From Glandiceps talaboti (taxonomy: Eukaryota > Hemichordata > Enteropneusta > Spengelidae), in assembly GCF_964340395.1 (NCBI RefSeq), contig NC_135559.1:24322494-24386493 (forward strand): a stretch of 64,000 nt of DNA, written 5' to 3'. Each line of letters starts with the position of its first letter. Positions within the stretch are counted from its first letter, which is position 1. The translations under genes and the position numbers were made by a program. This document shows positions 23,101 to 36,800 of this stretch, in pieces. The notes under the pieces were generated by a model. The model searched no databases. It saw only the letters and a list, made by a program, of their open reading frames with translations, and had not been told where the DNA came from.

Positions 23101-26100
23101 CAGCCACCCTAACTAAGAATGAATACAGCCACTCTAACTATAAATGAATACAGCCACCCTAACTATAAATGAATACAGCCACCCTAACTATGAATGAATA
23201 CAGCCACCCTAACTATAAATGAATACAGCCACTCTAACTATAAATGAATACAGCCACCCTAACTATAAATGAATACAGCCACCCTAACTATAAATGAATA
23301 CAGCCACCCTAACTATAAATGAATACAGCCACTCTAACTATAAATGAATACAGCCACTCTAACTAAGAATGAATACAGCCACCCTAACTAAGAATGAATA
23401 CAGCCACTCTAACTATAAATGAATACAGCCACTCTAACTAAGAATGAATACAGCCACCCTAACTAAGAATGAATACAGCCACTCTAACTATAAATGAATA
23501 CAGCCACTCTAACTAAGAATGAATACAGCCACTCTAACTAAGAATGAATACAGCCACTCTAACTATAAATGAATACAGCCACCCTAACTAAGAATGAATA
23601 CAGCCACCCTAACTAAGAATGAATACAGCCACTCTAACTAAGAATGAATACAGCCACTCTAACTAAGAATGAATACAGCCACTCTAACTATGAATGAATA
23701 CAGCCACCCTAACTATAAATGAATACAGCCACCCTAACTATAAATGAATACAGCCACCCTAACTAAGAATGAATACAGCCACTCTAACTATGAATGAATA
23801 CAGCCACTCTAACTATAAATGAATACAGCCACCCTAACTAAGAATGAATACAGCCACCCTAACTATAAATGAATACAGCCACTCTAACTATGAATGAATA
23901 CAGCCACTCTAACTATAAATGAATACAGCCACCCTAACTATGAATGAATACAGCCACCCTAACTATGAATGAATACAGCCACTCTAACTATAAATGAATA
24001 CAGCCACCCTAACTATAAATGAATACAGCCACTCTAACTATGAATGAATACAGCCACTCTAACTATGAATGAATACAGCCACTCTAACTAAGAATGAATA
24101 CAGCCACTCTAACTAAGAATGAATACAGCCACTCTAACTAAGAATGAATACAGCCACCCTAACTATAAATGAATACAGCCACTCTAACTAAGAATGAATA
24201 CAGCCACCCTAACTATGAATGAATACAGCCACTCTAACTATAAATGAATACAGCCACCCTAACTATAAATGAATACAGCCACTCTAACTAAGAATGAATA
24301 CAGCCACCCTAACTATAAATGAATACAGCCACCCTAACTATAAATGAATACAGCCACCCTAACTATAAATGAATACAGCCACCCTAACTATGAATGAATA
24401 CAGCCACTCTAACTATGAATGAATACAGCCACCCTAACTATAAATGAATACAGCCACCCTAACTATAAATGAATACAGCCACTCTAACTAAGAATGAATA
24501 CAGCCACCCTAACTATAAATGAATACAGCCACCCTAACTATAAATGAATACAGCCACCCTAACTATGAATGAATACAGCCACCCTAACTATAAATGAATA
24601 CAGCCACCCTAACTATGAATGAATACAGCCACCCTAACTAAGAATGAATACAGCCACCCTAACTAAGAATGAATACAGCCACCCTAACTATAAATGAATA
24701 CAGCCACCCTAACTATAAATGAATACAGCCACTCTAACTATAAATGAATACAGCCACCCTAACTATAAATGAATACAGCCACCCTAACTATGAATGAATA
24801 CAGCCACTCTAACTATGAATGAATACAGCCACCCTAACTATAAATGAATACAGCCACCCTAACTATAAATGAATACAGCCACTCTAACTATAAATGAATA
24901 CAGCCACCCTAACTATAAATGAATACAGCCACCCTAACTAAGAATGAATACAGCCACCCTAACTATGAATGAATACAGCCACCCTAACTAAGAATGAATA
25001 CAGCCACCCTAACTAAGAATGAATACAGCCACCCTAACTATAAATGAATACAGCCACCCTAACTATAAATGAATACAGCCACCCTAACTATAAATGAATA
25101 CAGCCACTCTAACTAAGAATGAATACAGCCACCCTAACTATAAATGAATACAGCCACCCTAACTATAAATGAATACAGCCACCCTAACTATAAATGAATA
25201 CAGCCACCCTAACTATAAATGAATACAGCCACCCTAACTATAAATGAATACAGCCACCCTAACTATAAATGAATACAGCCACCCTAACTATGAATGAATA
25301 CAGCCACTCTAACTATAAATGAATACAGCCACCCTAACTATAAATGAATACAGCCACCCTAACTATAAATGAATACAGCCACCCTAACTATAAATGAATA
25401 CAGCCACCCTAACTATAAATGAATACAGCCACCCTAACTAAGAATGAATACAGCCACCCTAACTATAAATGAATACAGCCACCCTAACTATAAATGAATA
25501 CAGCCACCCTAAATATAAATGAATACAGCCACCCTAACTATAAATGAATACAGCCACCCTAACTATAAATGAATACAGCCACCCTAACTATAAATGAATA
25601 CAGCCACCCTAACTAAGAATGAATACAGCCACCCTAACTATAAATGAATACAGCCACCCTAACTATAAATGAATACAGCCACCCTAACTATAAATGAATA
25701 CAGCCACTCTAACTATAAATGAATACAGCCACCCTAACTATAAATGAATACAGCCACCCTAACTAAGAATGAATACAGCCACCCTAACTATAAATGAATA
25801 CAGCCACTCTAACTAAGAATTAATACAGCCACCCTAACTATAAATGAATACAGCCACCCTAACTAAGAATGAATACAGCCACCCTAACTATAAATGAATA
25901 CAGCCACTCTAACTATAAATGAATACAGCCACCCTAACTATAAATGAATACAGCCACCCTAACTATAAATGAATACAGCCACCCTAACTAAGAATGAATA
26001 CAGCCACCCTAACTATAAATGAATACAGCCACCCTAACTATAAATGAATACAGCCACCCTAACTATAAATGAATACAGCCACCCTAACTATAAATGAATA

Positions 26101-29100
26101 CAGCCACCCTAACTAAGAATGAATACAGCCACTCTAACTAAGAATGAATACAGCCACCCTAACTATAAATGAATACAGCCACCCTAACTAAGAATGAATA
26201 CAGCCACCCTAACTATAAATGAATACAGCCACCCTAACTATGAATGAATACAGCCACCCTAACTATAAATGAATACAGCCACTCTAACTAAGAATGAATA
26301 CAGCCACTCTAACTAAGAATGAATACAGCCACCCTAACTATAAATGAATACAGCCACCCTAACTATAAATGAATACAGCCACCCTAACTATAAATGAATA
26401 CAGCCACCCTAACTATAAATGAATACAGCCACCCTAACTATAAATGAATACAGCCACTCTAACTAAGAATGAATACAGCCACCCTAACTAAGAATGAATA
26501 CAGCCACCCTAACTATAAATGAATACAGCCACCCTAACTATAAATGAATACAGCCACCCTAACTATAAATGAATACAGCCACCCTAACTATAAATGAATA
26601 CAGCCACCCTAACTATAAATGAATACAGCCACCCTAACTATAAATGAATACAGCCACCCTAACTATAAATGAATACAGCCACCCTAACTATAAATGAATA
26701 CAGCCACCCTAACTATAAATGAATACAGCCACCCTAACTATAAATGAATACAGCCACTCTAACTAAGAATGAATACAGCCACCCTAACTAAGAATGAATA
26801 CAGCCACCCTAACTATAAATGAATACAGCCACCCTAACTATAAATGAATACAGCCACCCTAACTATAAATGAATACAGCCACCCTAACTATAAATGAATA
26901 CAGCCACCCTAACTATAAATGAATACAGCCACCCTAACTAAGAATGAATACAGCCACCCTAACTAAGAATGAATACAGCCACTCTAACTAAGAATGAATA
27001 CAGCCACCCTAACTATAAATGAATACAGCCACCCTAACTATAAATGAATACAGCCACCCTAACTAAGAATGAATACAGCCACTCTAACTAAGAATGAATA
27101 CAGCCACCCTAACTATAAATGAATACAGCCACCCTAACTAAGAATGAATACAGCCACTCTAACTAAGAATGAATACAGCCACCCTAACTAAGAATGAATA
27201 CAGCCACTCTAACTAAGAATGAATACAGCCACTCTAACTAAGAATGAATACAGCCACTCTAACTAAGAATGAATACAGCCACCCTAACTATAAATGAATA
27301 CAGCCACTCTAACTAAGAATGAATACAGCCACTCTAACTAAGAATGAATACAGCCACTCTAACTAAGAATGAATACAGCCACTCTAACTAAGAATGAATA
27401 CAGCCACTCTAACTATAAATGAATACAGCCACCCTAACTATAAATGAATACAGCCACCCTAACTAAGAATGAATACAGCCACCCTAACTATAAATGAATA
27501 CAGCCACTCTAACTAAGAATGAATACAGCCACCCTAACTATAAATGAATACAGCCACCCTAACTAAGAATGAATACAGCCACCCTAACTATAAATGAATA
27601 CAGCCACTCTAACTATAAATGAATACAGCCACCCTAACTATAAATGAATACAGCCACCCTAACTATAAATGAATACAGCCACCCTAACTAAGAATGAATA
27701 CAGCCACCCTAACTATAAATGAATACAGCCACCCTAACTATAAATGAATACAGCCACCCTAACTATAAATGAATACAGCCACCCTAACTATAAATGAATA
27801 CAGCCACCCTAACTAAGAATGAATACAGCCACTCTAACTAAGAATGAATACAGCCACCCTAACTATAAATGAATACAGCCACCCTAACTAAGAATGAATA
27901 CAGCCACCCTAACTATAAATGAATACAGCCACCCTAACTATAAATGAATACAGCCACCCTAACTATAAATGAATACAGCCACTCTAACTAAGAATGAATA
28001 CAGCCACTCTAACTAAGAATGAATACAGCCACCCTAACTATAAATGAATACAGCCACCCTAACTATAAATGAATAAAGCCACCCTAACTATAAATGAATA
28101 CAGCCACCCTAACTATAAATGAATACAGCCACCCTAACTATAAATGAATACAGCCACTCTAACTAAGAATGAATACAGCCACCCTAATTAAGAATGAATA
28201 CAGCCACCCTAACTATAAATGAATACAGCCACCCTAACTATAAATGAATACAGCCACCCTAACTATAAATGAATACAGCCACCCTAACTATAAATGAATA
28301 CAGCCACCCTAACTATAAATGAATACAGCCACCCTAACTATAAATGAATACAGCCACCCTAACTATAAATGAATACAGCCACCCTAACTATAAATGAATA
28401 CAGCCACCCTAACTATAAATGAATACAGCCACCCTAACTATAAATGAATACAGCCACTCTAACTAAGAATGAATACAGCCACCCTAACTAAGAATGAATA
28501 CAGCCACCCTAACTATAAATGAATACAGCCACCCTAACTATAAATGAATACAGCCACCCTAACTATAAATGAATACAGCCACCCTAACTATAAATGAATA
28601 CAGCCACCCTAACTATAAATGAATACAGCCACCCTAACTATAAATGAATACAGCCACCCTAACTAAGAATGAATACAGCCACCCTAACTAAGAATGAATA
28701 CAGCCACTCTAACTAAGAATGAATACAGCCACCCTAACTATAAATGAATACAGCCACCCTAACTATAAATGAATACAGCCACCCTAACTAAGAATGAATA
28801 CAGCCACTCTAACTAAGAATGAATACAGCCACCCTAACTATAAATGAATACAGCCACCCTAACTAAGAATGAATACAGCCACCCTAACTATAAATGAATA
28901 CAGCCACTCTAACTATAAATGAATACAGCCACCCTAACTATAAATGAATACAGCCACCCTAACTATAAATGAATACAGCCACCCTAACTAAGAATGAATA
29001 CAGCCACCCTAACTATAAATGAATACAGCCACCCTAACTATAAATGAATACAGCCACCCTAACTATAAATGAATACAGCCACCCTAACTATAAATGAATA

Positions 29101-32100
29101 CAGCCACCCTAACTAAGAATGAATACAGCCACTCTAACTAAGAATGAATACAGCCACCCTAACTATAAATGAATACAGCCACCCTAACTAAGAATGAATA
29201 CAGCCACCCTAACTATAAATGAATACAGCCACCCTAACTATGAATGAATACAGCCACCCTAACTATAAATGAATACAGCCACTCTAACTAAGAATGAATA
29301 CAGCCACTCTAACTAAGAATGAATACAGCCACCCTAACTATAAATGAATACAGCCACCCTAACTATAAATGAATACAGCCACCCTAACTATAAATGAATA
29401 CAGCCACCCTAACTATAAATGAATACAGCCACCCTAACTATAAATGAATACAGCCACTCTAACTAAGAATGAATACAGCCACCCTAACTAAGAATGAATA
29501 CAGCCACCCTAACTATAAATGAATACAGCCACCCTAACTATAAATGAATACAGCCACCCTAACTATAAATGAATACAGCCACCCTAACTATAAATGAATA
29601 CAGCCACCCTAACTATAAATGAATACAGCCACCCTAACTATAAATGAATACAGCCACCCTAACTATAAATGAATACAGCCACCCTAACTATAAATGAATA
29701 CAGCCACCCTAACTATAAATGAATACAGCCACCCTAACTATAAATGAATACAGCCACTCTAACTAAGAATGAATACAGCCACCCTAACTAAGAATGAATA
29801 CAGCCACCCTAACTATAAATGAATACAGCCACCCTAACTATAAATGAATACAGCCACCCTAACTATAAATGAATACAGCCACCCTAACTATAAATGAATA
29901 CAGCCACCCTAACTATAAATGAATACAGCCACCCTAACTAAGAATGAATACAGCCACCCTAACTAAGAATGAATACAGCCACTCTAACTAAGAATGAATA
30001 CAGCCACCCTAACTATAAATGAATACAGCCACCCTAACTATAAATGAATACAGCCACCCTAACTAAGAATGAATACAGCCACTCTAACTAAGAATGAATA
30101 CAGCCACCCTAACTATAAATGAATACAGCCACCCTAACTAAGAATGAATACAGCCACTCTAACTAAGAATGAATACAGCCACCCTAACTAAGAATGAATA
30201 CAGCCACTCTAACTAAGAATGAATACAGCCACTCTAACTAAGAATGAATACAGCCACTCTAACTAAGAATGAATACAGCCACCCTAACTATAAATGAATA
30301 CAGCCACTCTAACTAAGAATGAATACAGCCACTCTAACTAAGAATGAATACAGCCACTCTAACTAAGAATGAATACAGCCACTCTAACTAAGAATGAATA
30401 CAGCCACTCTAACTATAAATGAATACAGCCACCCTAACTATAAATGAATACAGCCACCCTAACTAAGAATGAATACAGCCACCCTAACTATAAATGAATA
30501 CAGCCACTCTAACTAAGAATGAATACAGCCACCCTAACTATAAATGAATACAGCCACCCTAACTAAGAATGAATACAGCCACCCTAACTATAAATGAATA
30601 CAGCCACTCTAACTATAAATGAATACAGCCACCCTAACTATAAATGAATACAGCCACCCTAACTATAAATGAATACAGCCACCCTAACTAAGAATGAATA
30701 CAGCCACCCTAACTATAAATGAATACAGCCACCCTAACTATAAATGAATACAGCCACCCTAACTATAAATGAATACAGCCACCCTAACTATAAATGAATA
30801 CAGCCACCCTAACTAAGAATGAATACAGCCACTCTAACTAAGAATGAATACAGCCACCCTAACTATAAATGAATACAGCCACCCTAACTAAGAATGAATA
30901 CAGCCACCCTAACTATAAATGAATACAGCCACCCTAACTATAAATGAATACAGCCACCCTAACTATAAATGAATACAGCCACTCTAACTAAGAATGAATA
31001 CAGCCACTCTAACTAAGAATGAATACAGCCACCCTAACTATAAATGAATACAGCCACCCTAACTATAAATGAATAAAGCCACCCTAACTATAAATGAATA
31101 CAGCCACCCTAACTATAAATGAATACAGCCACCCTAACTATAAATGAATACAGCCACTCTAACTAAGAATGAATACAGCCACCCTAATTAAGAATGAATA
31201 CAGCCACCCTAACTATAAATGAATACAGCCACCCTAACTATAAATGAATACAGCCACCCTAACTATAAATGAATACAGCCACCCTAACTATAAATGAATA
31301 CAGCCACCCTAACTATAAATGAATACAGCCACCCTAACTATAAATGAATACAGCCACCCTAACTATAAATGAATACAGCCACCCTAACTATAAATGAATA
31401 CAGCCACCCTAACTATAAATGAATACAGCCACCCTAACTATAAATGAATACAGCCACTCTAACTAAGAATGAATACAGCCACCCTAACTAAGAATGAATA
31501 CAGCCACCCTAACTATAAATGAATACAGCCACCCTAACTATAAATGAATACAGCCACCCTAACTATAAATGAATACAGCCACCCTAACTATAAATGAATA
31601 CAGCCACCCTAACTATAAATGAATACAGCCACCCTAACTAAGAATGAATACAGCCACCCTAACTAAGAATGAATACAGCCACTCTAACTAAGAATGAATA
31701 CAGCCACCCTAACTATAAATGAATACAGCCACCCTAACTATAAATGAATACAGCCACCCTAACTAAGAATGAATACAGCCACTCTAACTAAGAATGAATA
31801 CAGCCACCCTAACTATAAATGAATACAGCCACCCTAACTAAGAATGAATACAGCCACTCTAACTAAGAATGAATACAGCCACTCTAACTAAGAATGAATA
31901 CAGCCACCCTAACTATAAATGAATACAGCCACTCTAACTATGAATGAATAGGACTCCCTAACTATGAATGAATACAGCCACCCTAAATATGAATGAATAG
32001 GACTCCCTAACTGACAAGGAATAGGGCAACCCTAAGTAAGAATGAATAGGACTCCCCTAACTGACAAGGAATAGGGCCACCCCAACTAAGAATGAATAGG

Positions 32101-32275
32101 ACTCCCCTAACTAAGAATGAATAGGACTCCCTAACTGACAAGGAATAGGGCCACCATAACTAAGAATGAATAGGACTCCCTAACTGACAAGGAATAGGGC
32201 CACCCTAACTATGAATGAATAGGACTCCCTAACTGACAAGGAATAGGGCCACCCTAACTAAGAATGAATAGGACT
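14118..32275. repeat. Giant 25-bp satellite array (~720 copies) with higher-order repeats
   Basis: The 25-bp monomer contains AATGAATACAGCC, then ACCCTAACTATA. It varies at two positions: CCACCCT or CCACTCT, and ACTATAA, ACTAAGA or ACTATGA, giving six common monomer types. A variant block (GAAATAATAGGACTCC...) recurs at 16141, 17992 and 20966. Long monomer strings repeat in the same order: about 1851 bp, 1400 bp (for example 21961 against 23361) and 3000 bp (rare variants GAATAAAGCC at 28071 and 31071; CCCTAATTAAG at 28182 and 31182). The right edge (about 31950-32275) changes into a ~50-bp dimer with AATAGGACTCCCTAACTGAC and AAGGAATAGGGCC. No gene was seen inside. Confidence 0.97.
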
Positions 32276-32279
32276 CCAT

Positions 32280-33085
32280 TTAACATACCATGGCAGTGCC
32301 CCTTACCATGGCAGTACCCCTTACCATGGCAGTACCCCTTACCACGGCAGTACCCCTTACCACGGCAGTACCCCATACCACGTACGGCAGTACCCCATAC
32401 CATGGCAGTGCCCCATACCATGGTAGTACCCCTTACCATGGTAGTACCCCTTACCATGGTGGTACCCCTTACCATGGTAGTACCCCTTACCATGGCAGTG
32501 CCCCTTACCATGGCAGTGCCCCATACCATGGCAGTACCCCTTACCATGGTAGTACCCCTTACCATGGTAGTACCCTTACCATGGTAGTACCCCTTACCAT
32601 GGCAGTGCCCCATACCAAGGTAGTACCCCTTACCATGGTAGTACCCCTTACCACGGCAGTACCCCATACCATGGCAGTACCCCTTACCACGGCAGTACCC
32701 CATACCACGGCAGTGCCCCTTACCATGGCAGTACCCCTTACCATGGCAGTACCCCTTACCACGGCAGTACCCCATACCATGGCAGTGCCTCATACCATGG
32801 TAGTACCCCTTACCATGGTAGTACCCCTTACCATGGCAGTACCCCTTACCATGGCAGTGCCCCTTACCATGGCAGTGCCTCATACCATGGCAGTGCCCCA
32901 TACCATGGCAGTACCCCTTACCATGGTAGTACCCCTTACCATGGTAGTACCCTTACCATGGTAGTACCCCTTACCATGGCAGTGCCCCATACCATAGTAG
33001 TACCCCTTACCATGGTAGTACCCCTTACCATGGTAGTACCCCTTACCATGGTAGTACCCCTTACCATGGTAGTACCCCTTACCAT
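32280..33085. repeat. 18-bp minisatellite, about 45 copies
   Basis: The unit is TACCATGGTAGTACCCCT with variants GGCAGT, ACCACGGC and CCCATACC. Many units contain the perfect 10-bp palindrome TACCATGGTA. The period is divisible by three, so all apparent proteins on both strands (TMAVPL, YHGSTP, GTTMVR) are artefacts. It ends about 50 bases before a VWA8 acceptor. Confidence 0.95.
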
Positions 33086-33133
33086 GTTAAACCAAACACT
33101 TAACCTGTGATTGTCTATTTCTTGAAATTTCAG

Positions 33134-33232
33134 TATGAAATTGTTGGACATTCAGGAGAGTCATATCACATTGGTCTCATCACTGGTGAGAAAGTACCCA
33201 AGAATAACAAGGAAAGACTAGATGTTATCAAG
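33134..33232 (+). CDS. VWA8: VWA8-like, VWA-domain exon
   Basis: Acceptor ATTTCAG ends at 33133 and donor AAG|GTAAGA begins at 33233. The 33 codons are in phase 0: YEIVGHSGESYHIGLITGEK, then VPKNNKERLDVIK. The YDIVGHSG-like strand and P.NN..RL.V.K pattern match the middle of the C-terminal VWA domain in VWA8. The preceding part of the domain, including the DxSGSM-type MIDAS motif, should be in the exon just upstream and is not found in the window. The splice phase matches the next exon at 52911. Confidence 0.9.
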
Positions 33233-33396
33233 GTAAGACACATATATCTGTTAAAAGAAGTCCACCATGGAGACCTTCATACAACAAGTTTATAACTGAG
33301 AATGAGTGTTTATGGACTTTGGGTTTATAGCTGAGAATGAATGTTTAGGGTCCGTGTCATTTTAAAACTGACGCACGACAATCGTAATTCCTTCGG

Positions 33397-33459
33397 TTTT
33401 TTTTGGTTTTTTTTTTTTTTTTTTGGGGGGGGGGTTTGGGTTGGGGGGGGGGGGGGGGG
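33397..33459. repeat. Poly-T then poly-G tract
   Basis: T runs of 8 and 18 are followed by G runs of 10, 3 and 17 (33425-33434, 33438-33440, 33443-33459). This could form a G-quadruplex on the + strand. Exact homopolymer lengths in an assembly are unreliable. Confidence 0.9.
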
Positions 33460-33802
33460 TAAGAGTTCATTTCGCTTTGCGTGCGTCAAAATTGCAATAA
33501 GGATTTTTCATTCTTACTAAAAATGGAATCAAACGAGGCAATGCTATTTTTCTTGAAAAATGATAGTCAGAAACTTTGCCGACATACACAAAGAGAGATG
33601 CATGTTGTTCTTTTTTTTTTTTAATTTTTTTTTTAAATTTTTGTGCTAGGAATTCCTCCCAGCGATTTTCTGTCATGCAGACAAATACACACAAACAAAC
33701 ACAAATGCTACAGAGATCCATTCGGGTTTGGGACTACGTGACAGGGCTATGTAGAACACTCTATATCACGTTGCTGTGGAACTGTCAAGGCTTTCCCAGT
33801 CA

Positions 33803-36800
33803 GTTGGTTGTATTAGAGTTGGTTGTATTAGGGTTGATTAGAGTTGGTTGTATTAGAGTTGGTTGTATTAGAGTTGGTTGTATTAGAGTTGGTTGTATTA
33901 GAGTTGGTTGTATTAGAGTTGGTTGTACTGCAGTTGGTTGTATTAGAGTTGGTTATATTAGAGTTGGTTATATTAGAGTTGGTTATATTAGAGTTGGTTG
34001 TACTGCAGTTGGTTGTATTAGAGTTGGTTATATTAGAGTTGGTTATATTAGAGTTGGTTATATTAGAGTTGGTTGTATTAGGGTTGATTGTATTAGAGTT
34101 GGTTGTATTAGAGTTGATTGTATTAGAGTTGGTTGTATTAGAGTTGATTGTATTAGAGTTGGTTATATTAGAGTTGATTGTATTAGAGTTGGTTGTATTA
34201 GAGTTGGTTATATTAGGGTTGGTTGTATTAGGGTTGGTTATATTAGAGTTGGTTGTATTAGAGTTGGTTATATTAGAGTTGATTGTATTAGAGTTGGTTG
34301 TATTAGAGTTGGTTGTATTAGAGTTGGTTGTATTAGAGTTGGTTGTATTAGAGTTGGTTGTATTAGAGTTGATTGTATTAGAGTTGGTTGTATTAGAGTT
34401 GATTGTATTAGAGTTGGTTATATTAGAGTTGATTGTATTAGAGTTGGTTGTATTAGAGTTGGTTATATTAGGGTTGGTTGTATTAGGGTTGGTTATATTA
34501 GAGTTGGTTGTATTAGAGTTGGTTGTATTAGAGTTGATTGTATTAGAGTTGGTTGTATTAGAGTTGGTTGTATTAGAGTTGGTTGTATTAGAGTTGGTTG
34601 TATTAGAGTTGGTTATATTAGAGTTGGTTGTATTAGAGTTGGTTGTATTAGAGTTGGTTGTATTAGAGTTGGTTGTATTAGAGTTGGTTATATTAGAGTT
34701 GGTTATATTAGAGTTGGTTATATTAGAGTTGGTTGTATTAGAGTTAGTTATATTAGAGTTGGTTGTATTAGAGTTAGTTATATTAGAGTTGGTTGTATTA
34801 GGGTTGGTTGTATTAGAGTTGGTTATATTAGAGTTGGTTATATTAGAGTTGGTTGTATTAGAGTTGGTTATATTAGAGTTAGTTATATTAGAGTTGGTTA
34901 TATTAGAGTTGGTTATATTAGAGTTGGTTATATTAGAGTTGGTTGTATTAGAGTTAGTTATATTAGAGTTGGTTATATTAGAGTTGGTTGTATTAGAGTT
35001 GGTTGTATTAGGGTTGGTTATATTAGAGTTGGTTATATTAGAGTTGGTTGTATTAGAGTTAGTTATATTAGAGTTGGTTATATTAGAGTTGGTTATATTA
35101 GAGTTGGTTATATTAGAGTTGGTTGTATTAGAGTTGGTTGTATTAGAGTTGGTTATATTAGAGTTGGTTATATTAGAGTTGATTGTATTAGAGTTGGTTG
35201 TATTAGAGTTGGTTGTATTAGAGTTGGTTATATTAGAGTTGGTTGTATTAGAGTTAGTTGTATTAGAGTTGGTTGTATTAGAGTTGGTTGTATTAGAGTT
35301 GGTTGTATTGCAGTTGGTTGTATTAGAGTTGGTTGTATTAGAGTTGGTTGTATTAGAGTTGGTTATATTAGAGTTGGTTGTATTAGAGTTGGTTATTTTA
35401 GAGTTGGTTGTATTAGAGTTGGTTATATTAGAGTTGGTTATATTAGAGTTGATTGTATTAGAGTTGGTTGTATTAGAGTTGGTTATATTAGAGTTGGTTA
35501 TATTAGAGTTGGTTGTATTAGAGTTGGTTATATTAGAGTTGGTTGTATTACAGTTGGTTGTATTACAGTTGGTTGTATTACAGTTGATTGTATTAGAGTT
35601 GGTTATATTAGAGTTGATTGTATTAGAGTTGGTTATATTAGAGTTGATTGTATTAGAGTTGGTTGTATTAGAGTTGGTTATATTAGAGTTGGTTATATTA
35701 GAGTTGGTTATATTAGAGTTGATTGTATTAGAGTTGGTTGTATTAGAGTTGGTTATATTAGAGTTGGTTATATTAGAGTTGGTTGTATTAGAGTTGGTTG
35801 TATTAGGGTTGGTTATATTAGAGTTGGTTGTATTAGAGTTGGTTGTATTAGAGTTGGTTATATTAGAGTTGGTTATATTAGAGTTGATTGTATTAGAGTT
35901 GGTTGTATTAGAGTTGGTTGTATTAGAGTTGGTTGTATTAGAGTTGGTTATATTAGGGTTGGTTATATTAGAGTTGGTTGTATTAGAGTTGGTTGTATTA
36001 GGGTTGGTTATATTAGAGTTGGTTATATTAGAGTTGGTTATATTAGAGTTGGTTATATTAGAGTTGATTGTATTAGAGTTGGTTATATTAGAGTTGATTG
36101 TATTAGAGTTGGTTGTATTAGAGTTGGTTATATTAGAGTTGGTTGTATTAGAGTTGGTTGTATTGCAGTTGGTTATATTAGAGTTGGTTGTATTAGAGTT
36201 GGTTGTATTAGAGTTGGTTGTATTAGGGTTGGTTATATTAGAGTTGGTTGTATTAGAGTTGGTTGTATTAGAGTTGGTTGTATTAGGGTTGGTTATATTA
36301 GAGTTGGTTGTATTAGAGTTGGTTGTATTAGAGTTGGTTATATTAGAGTTGGTTATATTAGAGTTGATTGTATTAGAGTTGGTTGTATTAGAGTTGGTTG
36401 TATTAGAGTTGGTTGTATTAGAGTTGGTTATATTAGGGTTGGTTATATTAGAGTTGGTTGTATTAGAGTTGGTTGTATTAGGGTTGGTTATATTAGAGTT
36501 GGTTATATTAGAGTTGATTGTATTAGAGTTGGTTGTATTAGAGTTGGTTGTATTAGAGTTGGTTGTATTAGAGTTGGTTGTATTAGGGTTGGTTGTATTA
36601 GAGTTGGTTGTATTAGGGTTGGTTATATTAGAGTTGGTTGTATTAGAGTTGGTTGTATTAGAGTTGGTTATATTAGAGTTGGTTGTATTAGAGTTGGTTA
36701 TATTAGAGTTGGTTGTATTAGGGTTGGTTATATTAGAGTTGGTTATATTAGAGTTGGTTATATTAGGGTTGGTTGTATTAGGGTTGGTTGTATTAGAGTT

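Noticed and set aside
14118-32275. Possible interstitial telomere tract
   Set aside because: CCCTAA occurs once per 25 bp and never in tandem.
11645-33133. Search for the GLDC final coding exon and a VWA8 MIDAS exon
   Set aside because: Neither conserved block was found by eye; the stretch is transposon and tandem arrays.
32254-33151. His/Gly/Met-rich and Val/Pro/Thr-rich frames on both strands
   Set aside because: Products of the 18-bp array; no unique flanking coding sequence.
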